Assembly (NCBI RefSeq): GCF_000308495.1
Contig: NZ_BAFU01000019.1
Coordinates: 59,770-123,769, forward strand
Length of the DNA stretch: 64,000 nucleotides
Origin: Nocardia brevicatena NBRC 12119
Lineage (GTDB): Bacteria > Actinomycetota > Actinomycetes > Mycobacteriales > Mycobacteriaceae
Reading direction: 5' to 3'
Positions 9,423 to 17,228 of this stretch are shown here, in pieces; position 1 is the first letter of the stretch; each line of letters opens with the position of its first letter. Made by a program: the position numbers and the translations under genes. A model generated the notes under the pieces. The model had not been told where the DNA came from and did not search any database. It worked only from the letters and a program-made list of their open reading frames with translations.

Positions 9423-10244
9423 ATGCCGGCTGTCCGTTTGATGACCGATCACCCTGGTTGGGTCCGCGACGGTGCCGAGGTGCGGCGCGCGGTTACCGAT
9501 GGCAGGTCGGTGTCGGTGCTGACCGCCGGCGGACACGGCGACGTCCTCGATTTGCGGGTTGACTCGGTGCAGGGCAGGGGAGCGGCGACGGTGGTCGAGG
9601 AGTTCGATCCAGCAGCCCTGTCGGGGCCGGATTCTCTGGTGTCACCGTTGAAGCACGCGGGAGTGGTTGTGCGGGTGGCGAACCCGTCGCTGTGGGATGC
9701 GATCGCAACCGCCATCGTACGGCAGGTTATCCGGGCCGCGACCGCGCGCGCGTTGTATCGGTCGTTCGGGCGGGCCACGGGCGCGGTGGTCGATGACGGT
9801 GGTGCGGCGCTGATGTGGGCGCCCGCCCCGGAAGTTGTATTGCGGATGTCGGATTCCGAATTCGCTGACCTACGGATGACATTCCAACGTAAGAAGCTGG
9901 TCGCGGCAGCGGCGGCGTTCCTCGAACATGGCGAACGCTGGAGCATGTTGCGCCGCACGGCCGAGCAGCGCGCGGAGTTGGTGGAGGCGTTGGTGTCGGT
10001 GCCGGGCATCGGTGCCTGGACAGCGGGTGCGGCCGTCGCCGACTACACCAATGATTTCGGCCTGTACCCGTTTTCTGATCTCGCGGTTCGAACTTGGGCG
10101 GCGCGGATGGCTCCGGAGCTCGGCTGGCCCGATACCGAACCCGAGTTCGCAGCGGTGTGGCGGGAGATCGCCGGTGAGCAGTTATCGCAGTGGACATTGC
10201 TGACCCTTGCATGGGGAGGTACCTATGTTGAACAAAGACTTTGA
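9423..10244 (+). CDS. HhH-GPD DNA glycosylase (AlkA-like)
   Basis: The product is 273 residues. The helix-hairpin-helix with the GPD-type loop is clear in the second half (VPGIGAWTAGAAVADY, then FSDLAVRTWAARM); the Asp of SDLAVR aligns with the catalytic Asp of AlkA-type glycosylases that remove damaged bases. ATG 9423 is chosen for the AAGGAG 6-10 nt upstream; an earlier ATG at 9387 overlaps the kinase stop. The 3' end overlaps the radical SAM gene by 20 nt. Grouping with a nucleotide kinase and a radical SAM enzyme suggests a specific base substrate. Confidence 0.8.
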   Translation: MPAVRLMTDHPGWVRDGAEVRRAVTDGRSVSVLTAGGHGDVLDLRVDSVQGRGAATVVEEFDPAALSGPDSLVSPLKHAGVVVRVANPSLWDAIATAIVRQVIRAATARALYRSFGRATGAVVDDGGAALMWAPAPEVVLRMSDSEFADLRMTFQRKKLVAAAAAFLEHGERWSMLRRTAEQRAELVEALVSVPGIGAWTAGAAVADYTNDFGLYPFSDLAVRTWAARMAPELGWPDTEPEFAAVWREIAGEQLSQWTLLTLAWGGTYVEQRL

Positions 10245-11682
10245 ACGGTACATTGCCGGGGCGAACCCGAAGCACCCGTTGGACGCGGTGTTCGTGAACG
10301 CACCGTTGCGGGACTACGAGCACCGCCCCCGGGTCAACGATTTCACGCTGCCGGTGCTGGGGATGGCCTACATCGCCACCTACGCGGCACAACAAGGGTT
10401 CAATGTGGGGGTTCTCGACGCCGAAGCCGCAGGTCTCGGCGTCGATTTCGTTATCAGGGTGGTGAACGCGGCGGAGCCGAGGTGGGTGGGTTTCAACCTA
10501 TTGGCCCCGACCTATGAGATCAGTGCGCGGATCGCAGCGGGACTGGATCCCGATATTCAGGTGATGTTGGGTGGGCATCAGGCCAAGGCGATGCCGACGG
10601 AGGTCCTGACCGATCCGAGGATGGCGCGCTGCGCCGCGCTGGTGGTGGGGGAGGGCGAGACCCGGGTTGTGGAACTGCTGTACGACTACCGTCGCAGGGA
10701 ACTACTGCCGGGAGTGATGTGGCTGGATCCGATGACAAGGACACCCGTGACCGGCGGAACGCCGGGCGGCAGCCGTCACCTCGCGCCGGATATCGACGCG
10801 CTGCCATTCGTGGACCGCCGTTTCCTGGTGCAGGACCCACATCTGGAGGACGGAATGTGGGAGGCGAATATGGTTGGCGCGCGAGGCTGCCCGTACGACT
10901 GTTCGTTCTGCGGTGCGGCAGTATCAGCGAACCCCGATATCACTATCCGGGTGCGCGATCCGCGCAACATCATCGAGGAAATGAGCGAGTTGCGGGCGGC
11001 GGGGGTGGGGGCGTTCCGGTTTGTCGATGACCTGTTCTTGGGGGCGAGGCGGGTGATCGAGAGGATGATGGACGCGTTCACGGCCGAGGATGTCGGCAGG
11101 TGGGCGCGCTGGGACGCTACCGGCCGGATCAATGTGCTGCACCGGGCAAGTGATGCCACGTTGGAGCAGCTGGCCGCGAATGGGTTGCGGGAGGTGGCGT
11201 TGGGCATCGAGTCCGGTAGCGCGCGGGTGCTCGACTACATCGACAAGCGGATCACACCGGACATGGCCGTGGAGGTGGTGCGCCGGTTGGGTGAGCGCGG
11301 TATCGGGGTGAAGGGGTATTTCATTCTCGGCTTCCCGGGCGAAACACGGGATGAGATAGACGCCACCGAGCGGCTCGTGCACCGACTGTGGGAGGTCACC
11401 GACCGGTTGCCGGGGCGATTTCGGGCATCGGTATTCGAGTTCCGCCCGTACCCCGGCACACCGGAGTGGCATCGGCTGATGCAGACCGGCCGCTACACCC
11501 CGGCAGAGTTGTTGAACTATTCGGCGGTGGATCTGACCAGCGGCGGGGTCGATGAGGCGATGCTCGGGCGGGATGAGTTCAATTTCTCGACGAATGTGCA
11601 GTTCAGTGACGTATCGATCGATGTGGTGAGGGCGAAGTTGGTCGCATTGGCGCATGCCCAGCACGACCGTTTGCGCCGTTAG
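10225..11682 (+). CDS. B12-binding-domain radical SAM enzyme
   Basis: The 485-residue protein has an N-terminal Rossmann-like region of the B12-binding type (residues about 25-150; LGMAYIATYAAQQGFNVGVLDAE, then MLGGHQAKAMP) and a radical SAM core with the cluster motif GCPYDCSFCG near residue 220. Downstream GIESGSARVLDYIDK and GYFILGFPGET are typical of the SAM barrel. Such enzymes methylate or rearrange unactivated carbon centres. ATG 10225 follows GGGGAGG. Its stop overlaps the convergent NUDIX stop by 3 bases. The substrate is not visible. Confidence 0.85.
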   Translation: MLNKDFERYIAGANPKHPLDAVFVNAPLRDYEHRPRVNDFTLPVLGMAYIATYAAQQGFNVGVLDAEAAGLGVDFVIRVVNAAEPRWVGFNLLAPTYEISARIAAGLDPDIQVMLGGHQAKAMPTEVLTDPRMARCAALVVGEGETRVVELLYDYRRRELLPGVMWLDPMTRTPVTGGTPGGSRHLAPDIDALPFVDRRFLVQDPHLEDGMWEANMVGARGCPYDCSFCGAAVSANPDITIRVRDPRNIIEEMSELRAAGVGAFRFVDDLFLGARRVIERMMDAFTAEDVGRWARWDATGRINVLHRASDATLEQLAANGLREVALGIESGSARVLDYIDKRITPDMAVEVVRRLGERGIGVKGYFILGFPGETRDEIDATERLVHRLWEVTDRLPGRFRASVFEFRPYPGTPEWHRLMQTGRYTPAELLNYSAVDLTSGGVDEAMLGRDEFNFSTNVQFSDVSIDVVRAKLVALAHAQHDRLRR

Positions 11683-12137
11683 ATGGGAGCCGGTGCCGAT
11701 TCCCAGCCGATTTCGCTGAATACCTCACTGTTCTTACCGTCGAGGTAGGTGCGGATGCCTGCGGCTGGGTAGGCGATGAGGTTGTCGGGGAGTTGATCGA
11801 CCGGGAACCAGCGCACGTCGCTGCACTTGTCGGGTTCCTGATTGGTTGGCTCCCCGACCCACTCGGAGGCTTCGAAGAATATGCCGAGTCGGGGCTCGGG
11901 GCCGGAGTTCGCGACGTGGGCGGCGTGGACGAACCGCAGGTGGGTGGGGTCGATGACGACGCCGATTTCTTCTCTGGCTTCGCGGGCGGCGGCAGCGGTC
12001 AACGGTTCCCCGGCGTCGACTTTGCCGGAGGGAAGGTGCCATTCTCCGTCGAAGGCACCGCCGCGGCGTTGGGTGAGTAACAGCCGGTGGCCGCGTATGA
12101 GCAGGATGTGAACGTCGATAACGTGGCGATCGACCAC
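11679..12137 (-). CDS. NUDIX hydrolase (cassette copy 2, MutT-like)
   Basis: The 152-residue product has a complete NUDIX box around residues 38-60 (GKVDAGE, then REAREEIGV) and a MutT-like N-terminus ([20 protein letters not shown]). The GTG at 12137 is selected because AAGGA lies 8 nt upstream; an open frame extends much further but crosses the duplicated rpsQ on the other strand. It converges with the radical SAM gene and diverges from the duplicated rpsQ. It may clean up a nucleotide made or damaged by the neighbouring kinase/radical SAM pathway (inference). Confidence 0.85.
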   Translation of the reverse strand: MVDRHVIDVHILLIRGHRLLLTQRRGGAFDGEWHLPSGKVDAGEPLTAAAAREAREEIGVVIDPTHLRFVHAAHVANSGPEPRLGIFFEASEWVGEPTNQEPDKCSDVRWFPVDQLPDNLIAYPAAGIRTYLDGKNSEVFSEIGWESAPAPI

Positions 12138-12263
12138 GGTTATGGTCCTTCCTGGTTGCCGGAGGTTGGCGGTGACGCTATCGGCACCGCCTGGATCTCG
12201 CATCTCGGACGATATCGATCGCCCCCCGCCCTGTGTGGGATGGGCGGTCACAGGTGTCTGTCG

Positions 12264-12581
12264 GTGAGCTCCGCACGAAGGCGCTTGTTTCGCAACACCC
12301 CGGCCGCAGAGCTCCACGAGCTGACCGAGGAGCGTAACCGCCGCAAGGTACGGATCGGCTACGTGGTATCGGACAAGATGAACAAGACCATCGTGGTGGA
12401 GCTGGAGGACCGGGTGAAGCACCCGCTCTACGGCAAGATCATCCGGACCACTTCGAAGGTGAAGGCGCACGACGAGAACGAGATCGCCGGTGTGGGCGAC
12501 CGCGTGCAGTTGATGGAGACCCGCCCGATGTCGGCCACCAAGCGGTGGCGGCTGGTGGAGGTTCTGGAGAAGGCCAAGTAG
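12264..12581 (+). CDS. Second S17 copy with altered N-terminus (rpmC'-rpsQ fusion)
   Basis: From RKVRIGYVV to the end this is identical to rpsQ at 5455-5730. The first rpsQ codons are replaced by codons of the start of rpmC ([14 protein letters not shown]), joined exactly at the 11-bp TGACCGAGGAG shared by rpmC and rpsQ. A GTG at 12264 would give a 105-residue protein starting SSARRRLF; an AGG lies 8 nt before it, a weak ribosome site. It could be an expressed variant, a backup copy or a relic of integration. The terminator after it is also duplicated. Confidence 0.7.
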   Translation: MSSARRRLFRNTPAAELHELTEERNRRKVRIGYVVSDKMNKTIVVELEDRVKHPLYGKIIRTTSKVKAHDENEIAGVGDRVQLMETRPMSATKRWRLVEVLEKAK

Positions 12582-12660
12582 GTCTGCTCCGCCTCGGCCG
12601 AGAGTCGTATACCGAAGGCCCGCTTCCCGCATGTGTCGGGGCGGGCCTTCGGCGTATTCG
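12294..12660 (+). repeat. Right copy of rpmC'-rpsQ-terminator direct repeat
   Basis: This 367-bp segment matches 5230-5266 plus 5482-5810. Differences seen are two extra C at 12299-12301, G to A in the rpmC part, AGC to AAC and GTC to GTA in the first rpsQ codons, and one G lost in the terminator loop. The near identity points to a recent event or ongoing gene conversion. With the left copy it brackets a 6.5-kb cassette. Confidence 0.9.
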
Positions 12661-12963
12661 TCGGACGGCGTTGACCACACCGCTTCGTGTTCGACCGGGG
12701 ATTCGAAGTGTGAAGGACGACACGGGTGGGGCGGAGATACGGCGGGGAATTTTCGCGGTCGCGTGCCCGGCGGTCGAAGCGTGATTCGTCGGGATTCTCG
12801 GCCATGGCCGTCGATCGGCTCGGGAGGGCGTCTTCTTGCCGGCACAGCTGTGAGAGCCGATAGGGCCGCCCTGACAGGGGTGCGCCTGCGGTGCCGCATT
12901 CGGCGCGGTATCACCTCCATGCTCTACTGGGAGCTCGGTGTACAGGGTACCGGAGGCGGGGAG
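12582..12963. other. Gap after the duplicated rpsQ; terminator, otherwise no gene seen
   Basis: The first 80 bp belong to the direct repeat and hold the duplicated terminator. From 12661 the sequence no longer resembles the other copy. No reading frame in 12661-12963 has a credible start and composition. The segment should contain the promoter of the NUDIX gene at 12964, but I could not pick one out. Confidence 0.5.
12612..12652 (+). terminator. Duplicated rpsQ terminator
   Basis: CCGAAGGCCCGC (12612-12623) pairs with GCGGGCCTTCGG (12641-12652). It is the same 12-bp stem as at 5761-5802, with one G fewer in the loop side. Confidence 0.8.
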
Positions 12964-13416
12964 ATGATGACAGAGGATATCGCATATGCGCGTCTGGCGG
13001 CGGGGGCGCTGTTCGTGCGGGAGGATCACGTGCTGCTCGTTCACAAGACCTACGGCCACGGTTGGGACGTTCCCGGCGGGTATGTCGAACCCGGCGAGTC
13101 ACCGGCTGCCGCCTGCCGGCGTGAGATTCGCGAGGAGCTCGGAATCGAGCGCCCACCTCGGCGTCTGTTGGTGCACGATTGGGCGCCGAATCCGAGTGAG
13201 GGGGACAAGATTCTGTACCTGTTCGACTGCGGTGAGCTCGGCGACGACCAGGCGATCGTATTGCAGGAGTCGGAACTGGACCGGTGGGAATGGGTTTCGG
13301 TCGGACGACTCGACGATGTCGTGATCCCACGGCTGGCTCGGCGTATCCGGCAGGGTTATATCGCGTGTGTCGAGAACAGCACCCGATACCTCGAACACGG
13401 CGAGCCCGTGCCCTGA
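12964..13416 (+). CDS. NUDIX hydrolase (third copy)
   Basis: The 150-residue protein contains a full NUDIX box near residues 39-61 (GYVEPGE, then REIREELGI), preceded by AAGALFVREDHVLLVHKTYG. The start has two adjacent ATGs (12964 and 12967) after GGAGG at about 10 nt. It resembles the NUDIX proteins at 6378 and 11679 only at the fold level, so it is not part of the recent duplication. It is the first gene after the right repeat and may head a small plus-strand group with 13655 and 13897. Confidence 0.85.
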   Translation: MMTEDIAYARLAAGALFVREDHVLLVHKTYGHGWDVPGGYVEPGESPAAACRREIREELGIERPPRRLLVHDWAPNPSEGDKILYLFDCGELGDDQAIVLQESELDRWEWVSVGRLDDVVIPRLARRIRQGYIACVENSTRYLEHGEPVP

Positions 13417-13654
13417 TCGTGCCGATACGGAACGGCGTACCACCGATTGCGGAAGCGGGCTCTGGCGGGGCCGCGGTGGCGACACAGCCGATTTCGTCGA
13501 GCTCCGTACGGCCGGCTTTCACTTCCCGCATGGCGGAGCCGTTGTTCTGCCCCGAAGTTCGGTGAAAGGGCGGCGCAATGTGATACGACGGCAGTTCCGT
13601 TTCGGCTCGGTGGCGTTGATCCTGGTCAATAGAACAACCGTGCAGGAGGGGAAT

Positions 13655-13897
13655 ATGCGAACGGATTGGGACGGGAGCAGCGGCGAATTCTTCCCGCCGC
13701 GTTACCGGAGACCGGCCGGGAGCGAGCAGCTCATCGGAGGCGGTCATGGGGTGCCGGGTCGATGCGGGGGAACGCCACCCGAGCGGAAAGCCGGCCAGTG
13801 GGTCTCGGCGTCCGTGGGAGGCCCGGATAAATGCGCCTGGAGTGACCTGCGGATCGTCGACGATACCTCTGTCGCGCTGATCGGGGGTGTGCGGTGA
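13655..13897 (+). CDS. Hypothetical 80-residue protein
   Basis: ATG 13655 has a strong GGAGGGG 3-9 nt upstream. The product is Gly-rich (MRTDWDGSSGEFFPPRYRR) with no recognised motif. Its TGA overlaps the start of the resolvase-like gene (GTGATG at 13894), suggesting coupling. It resembles nothing I know. Confidence 0.45.
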   Translation: MRTDWDGSSGEFFPPRYRRPAGSEQLIGGGHGVPGRCGGTPPERKAGQWVSASVGGPDKCAWSDLRIVDDTSVALIGGVR

Positions 13898-14253
13898 TGT
13901 GGACAGACCGGGCCCAGGCCATCGCATATCTGCGCACCGATATCTCCGGGGTCCATCAGAAATGGGACGAGACGCAGATGCGCGGTCTGGCGAAACGGCT
14001 CGGCTTCAACCTCTGCAAGACCATCGCGTTCTCCCACACGACCCGTGACCCGATCGGGAAGTTGTTGGAGGTGGTCGAACATCAGCGGGTCGATACGGTG
14101 TTCGTACCGCACGTCGGCCACCTGGGCGATGACCTGGACCGGGTAGCGGCTCGGATCGAGGTGATCGTGAACGCGGAGGAGACATACGGACCACCGCCGG
14201 CCCTGAGAGTTGTGTTCACCGATGACGGCCCGTCGCCGGACAGTGGGCCGTGA
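13897..14253 (+). CDS. Resolvase-fold-like protein without catalytic serine (paralogue)
   Basis: The 118-residue product contains AIAYLRTDISGVHQKWDE and VDTVFVPHVGHLGDDLDRV. The order beta-strand, long helix, and a VDxVxVxxxxxL strand is that of serine-recombinase N-terminal domains, yet the serine and the DRLGR arginines are missing. It is a paralogue of the protein at 8194-8508. There is no C-terminal DNA-binding domain. GTG 13894 or ATG 13897 are both possible starts; the upstream small gene ends inside this start. Confidence 0.55.
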   Translation: MWTDRAQAIAYLRTDISGVHQKWDETQMRGLAKRLGFNLCKTIAFSHTTRDPIGKLLEVVEHQRVDTVFVPHVGHLGDDLDRVAARIEVIVNAEETYGPPPALRVVFTDDGPSPDSGP

Positions 14254-14321
14254 TGCGTTATGGGCGCGGTCTCGTTGGTACGACCACGGATTGATGACTC
14301 CGCCGACCGGTCCGCACGTCG

Positions 14322-15314
14322 TCAGGTGCCGACCGGCCCGGCCCAGTCCTTGTAGGACGTCCACGCCTGGAGCGTGCGGGTGGTCTCGAAGCGGCGGAGC
14401 GTGCCGGTGACCGGGTCGGTGAATTCGAGGGCCGAGGCCAGCAGTTGGAGGGGGCGGGTGAAATCGTCGACCGGTTTGTCGGTGAGCACCGGGTAGAGAT
14501 CGTCGCCGAGTATCGGGACGCCCAGCGAGTTCATGTGCAGTCGGAGCTGGTGGGTACGGCCGGTCAGCGGGTGGAGGCGGTAGCGGCCCAGGCCGTCGCG
14601 GTGTTCGAGCAGTTGGATCCGGGTGTGGGCATTGGGTTCGCCCGGAACCTCCTGGGCGGCGTACACGTGTTTTTCCTTGATGATCCGGCTACACACCGTG
14701 GTCGGCAGTTCCAGGGCCGGGTCGTGCCGGGCGACGGCCTCGTATTCCTTGCGCACCGTGCGGCGGTGGAACATGGTCTGGTAGGCGCCGCGGCGGGCCG
14801 GGTCGACGACGAACAGAACGAGCCCGGCGGTGGCCCGGTCGAGGCGGTGGGCGGGGATCAGGTCGGGGAGGTCGAGGTCGCGGCGCATCCGGACGAGAGC
14901 GGTCTGCAGAATGTGTCGGCCGCGGGGGATAGTGGCCAGGAAATGCGGTTTGTCGACAACCAGGATGGTGTCGTCCCGGTACACGATCGGAATGTCGAAG
15001 GGAACGGGCGTTTCCTCGGGCAGGTCGCGATGAAACCAGATCGCGCCGCCCGGAACATAGGGCGCGTCGGGGGCGATGGGGCCGTTGAGGTCGACGATGC
15101 CGCCCTCGCGGAGCAGCTCGTCGATCCGGTCCGGGGATACCCGGGGGAGTCGGTGCACCAGGTGGTCACGGATCGTGGCCCAGTCGCCGTCCTCGGGCAG
15201 CCGGAGCCGGGCCGGGTCCAAGCCGTGCCGCTTGGGCAGCGGGGGCTGCTGTCTTCTTCTCACCGCAACGACCTCAGGGCTTGCTCGGGGACCGCCCGGC
15301 GCCGGGGCATCCAC
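14322..15314 (-). CDS. RluA-family pseudouridine synthase
   Basis: The enzyme isomerises uridine in rRNA or tRNA to pseudouridine. The 330-residue protein has the RluA catalytic motif HRLDRATAGLVLF near residue 160 (Asp of HRLDR as nucleophile) and the GRTHQLRLHMNSLGVPILGD motif near residue 250. The N-terminal part (DDHxVHRLPRVSPDRIDELL-like) fits a short S4-like segment. The GTG start at 15314 is tentative because no good ribosome site is visible. The target uridine cannot be told from sequence. Confidence 0.85.
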   Translation of the reverse strand: MDAPAPGGPRASPEVVAVRRRQQPPLPKRHGLDPARLRLPEDGDWATIRDHLVHRLPRVSPDRIDELLREGGIVDLNGPIAPDAPYVPGGAIWFHRDLPEETPVPFDIPIVYRDDTILVVDKPHFLATIPRGRHILQTALVRMRRDLDLPDLIPAHRLDRATAGLVLFVVDPARRGAYQTMFHRRTVRKEYEAVARHDPALELPTTVCSRIIKEKHVYAAQEVPGEPNAHTRIQLLEHRDGLGRYRLHPLTGRTHQLRLHMNSLGVPILGDDLYPVLTDKPVDDFTRPLQLLASALEFTDPVTGTLRRFETTRTLQAWTSYKDWAGPVGT

Positions 15315-15347
15315 GGTGACCTGCGGAACAACATCGGTCGTGGTCGA

Positions 15348-15797
15348 TCAGAAACCGCGCAGCCGGTCGGGGATGATCCGAAGGGGCAGCGAGTAGTCGG
15401 AGAGGAATTGTTCCCTGGTCATCGAGAGGGAGGCCAACCTCTCGGTGTATTTGTCTAGGTAGGCATCGACCTCGGCCTGGTCCACGCCCGCGTCCTCGAC
15501 CCGGGCGGTGCCGGTGAACACGCAGATGTCTCCACCGATCTCGGTGCTGTTGAAATGTAGCGAGACCCGGGAGTTGCGCCTGATGTTGCGGATCTTCGGG
15601 CGATTCGGCCGACTGAATATGAGGAATGCGCCATCGTGCCGGCGGAACCACACCGGGCTGGGCTGGGGTGTGCCGCCGCCGTCGACGGTGGTCGGCCAGA
15701 CGATCCGTTCGCGGTCCAGTCGCGCGGCGACTCGCGCACCGAATTCGGTTGAGCTATCCACCACTATGTTCGGGGCGGACTCGGTATCGGTCATCAT
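15348..15797 (-). CDS. PPOX-class (F420-type) oxidoreductase
   Basis: The 149-residue protein has the split-barrel pattern of pyridoxamine-phosphate-oxidase-like enzymes: WPTTVDGGGTPQPSPVWF, FLIFSRPNRPKIRNIRRN, and VSLHFN. In actinobacteria small members of this kind use F420 and resemble the Rv3369-type group; that assignment is from memory. A strong AGGAGG precedes the paired ATGs at 15797/15794. It is divergent from the siderophore cluster, with an iron box in the intergenic region. Confidence 0.8.
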   Translation of the reverse strand: MMTDTESAPNIVVDSSTEFGARVAARLDRERIVWPTTVDGGGTPQPSPVWFRRHDGAFLIFSRPNRPKIRNIRRNSRVSLHFNSTEIGGDICVFTGTARVEDAGVDQAEVDAYLDKYTERLASLSMTREQFLSDYSLPLRIIPDRLRGF

Positions 15798-15901
15798 GAG
15801 CCTCCTGGATCTCGGTGGGGTGGGGTGACAATACCGCCGTGGATGTGACGATCCGGATTCGGTAGGTCATGCGAGGCCGGAGGCTCTTACCATATTGAGG
15901 A

Positions 15902-15920
15902 TAAGGTAAGCCTACACTCA
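15902..15920 (+). promoter_or_regulatory. Iron box (IdeR/DtxR type) upstream of 16063
   Basis: TAAGGTAAGCCTACACTCA matches the DtxR/IdeR consensus TWAGGTWAGSCTWACCTWA at 16 of 19 positions by eye. It lies 143 bp upstream of the degenerate adenylation gene and between it and the divergent PPOX gene. Repression under iron sufficiency is inferred. Confidence 0.7.
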
Positions 15921-16062
15921 GGTAGAGGTAAGGATGTCCGGAGTGGTGACGGCCGTATACCGCGGCGAGCGACAGCACCGGGCGGTCGACGAGAGCGGGA
16001 GCGGCAATGAACGGACCTCTGAGGCCGAGGTCGGACCCGCCGCCCGTTCGAGGAGGTGACCT

Positions 16063-17112
16063 ATGACCGTGATCGACGATGTCAGGAGTGTCGGCCGGAT
16101 CGCCGAACCGGAGCTACAGCCCCGGGATCGGGTGCTGGGTGAATGGGCCAGCGGCGTCGAACCGTGTGATGTGCCCGCCCTCGCCACGGTGATCCGCCAT
16201 TGTCACGCGGTGCCCGGACGTCGGGTCGCGGCACGTTGCGGGGACGATGTGGTGACCTACGGTGATCTGTTCGGCCCGTCCGACCGGCGGGAGGATTCAT
16301 CGCGAGCGGTCGCCGGCCGCACCGTCGAGAGGGTGATCGGTCTGCCCGGCGACCTTGTCGCGGCGGTGCGCTCGGGTGCCGGCCGTTTCGGCGAGCGCGG
16401 ACTGCTGTTGGGAGTCGACGCCATCGAGGCGGTCGTGGCGGACCGCTATTGTGTTGCCGCCGATCGCCGGCCCTGTCGGGTCGATCCCGCGTTACGACCG
16501 CCCGATGTGCGATTGTTGGCCCTGCCGTGGGGTGATGCGCAGAATGTGGTGGATTCGATCGCGGCGTGGTCGTCGGGTGCGACGGTGGTCGTGCCGACCG
16601 AGGCGCAGCGACGCGATCCGGTGGCATTGGCCGAACTGATCGAAGAATATTCCATAACCCTGGTGGTCGCCGAGGCCCGGATGCCGGTGCAACTCGCGGC
16701 GGCGAGGGCCGGGCGGCTGCCGAGCGTGACGCGCTGGGACCTGGCCGGAGTCCGTGGTGGCCCCGAGCTGTTGTCCGCCGTGCGCACGGTGTCACCGGAT
16801 GCGGTCGCTACCTTTGCCTTCCATACGCCTGCCTACCTCGGTGCGGTGACCCGGGGTCCGGTTGCGGTAACCGGGTGGACGAGACCGGTGCCCGGGGCGA
16901 AGGTCCTCCTTCTCGATGCCGAGCGTCGGCCGGTACCGCCGGGTGTGGCGGGCGAGGTCTATGTGGGCGGACGGGCCCTGGCGGTCGGGTTTGCCGATGG
17001 TGGCGACCTGGACCGGTTCGCGGATGACCCATTCCAGGTCGGTGCGCGGCTGTTCCGGACGGGACATCGTGCGTGGTGGACTTCGGAAGGCCGTTTGATC
17101 CTGGAATCATGA
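16063..17112 (+). CDS. Degenerate adenylation-domain protein of the siderophore cluster
   Basis: The 349-residue protein reads like the large subdomain of an NRPS/acyl-AMP adenylation enzyme: VTYGDLFG near residue 65, LLALPWGDAQNVVDSIAAW, and a C-terminal GEVYVGGRALAVGFADGG followed by FRTGHRAWWTSEGRLILE (A6/A7-like). The ATP-binding TSGSTGxPKG loop, the YGPTE motif and the whole C-terminal catalytic lysine domain are missing. It cannot be a standard salicyl-AMP ligase. AGGAGG precedes the ATG. Being iron-boxed and intact, it may be a kept non-catalytic partner rather than a relic. Confidence 0.65.
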   Translation: MTVIDDVRSVGRIAEPELQPRDRVLGEWASGVEPCDVPALATVIRHCHAVPGRRVAARCGDDVVTYGDLFGPSDRREDSSRAVAGRTVERVIGLPGDLVAAVRSGAGRFGERGLLLGVDAIEAVVADRYCVAADRRPCRVDPALRPPDVRLLALPWGDAQNVVDSIAAWSSGATVVVPTEAQRRDPVALAELIEEYSITLVVAEARMPVQLAAARAGRLPSVTRWDLAGVRGGPELLSAVRTVSPDAVATFAFHTPAYLGAVTRGPVAVTGWTRPVPGAKVLLLDAERRPVPPGVAGEVYVGGRALAVGFADGGDLDRFADDPFQVGARLFRTGHRAWWTSEGRLILES

Positions 17113-17151
17113 ATCCGGCCGCTCGGTTTCGGCGCCCACCAGGACTTCTAT

Positions 17152-17170
17152 TTAGGTTAGGCAACCCTAT
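17152..17170 (+). promoter_or_regulatory. Iron box upstream of the MbtB-like NRPS
   Basis: TTAGGTTAGGCAACCCTAT matches the IdeR/DtxR consensus at 16 of 19 positions and lies 58 bp before the NRPS start. Confidence 0.75.
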
Positions 17171-17228
17171 ATAGATAGGTTACTCTGCTGGTGCGGGGCT
17201 ACCGCGAAAGAAGCAAGGAGTGACAGCG

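Noticed and set aside
5811-12293. tRNA or classic attachment site for the cassette
   Set aside because: No tRNA-like sequence or integrase gene is visible within the cassette; only the rpsQ repeat marks its ends.
14445-15458. Plus-strand open frame of 337 codons
   Set aside because: It is opposite the RluA-family gene, whose catalytic motifs are clear; the plus-strand frame has no recognisable motif.
16063-17112. Salicyl-AMP ligase (MbtA/NbtT)
   Set aside because: Too short and without the ATP loop and C-terminal catalytic lysine; it cannot adenylate by the known mechanism.
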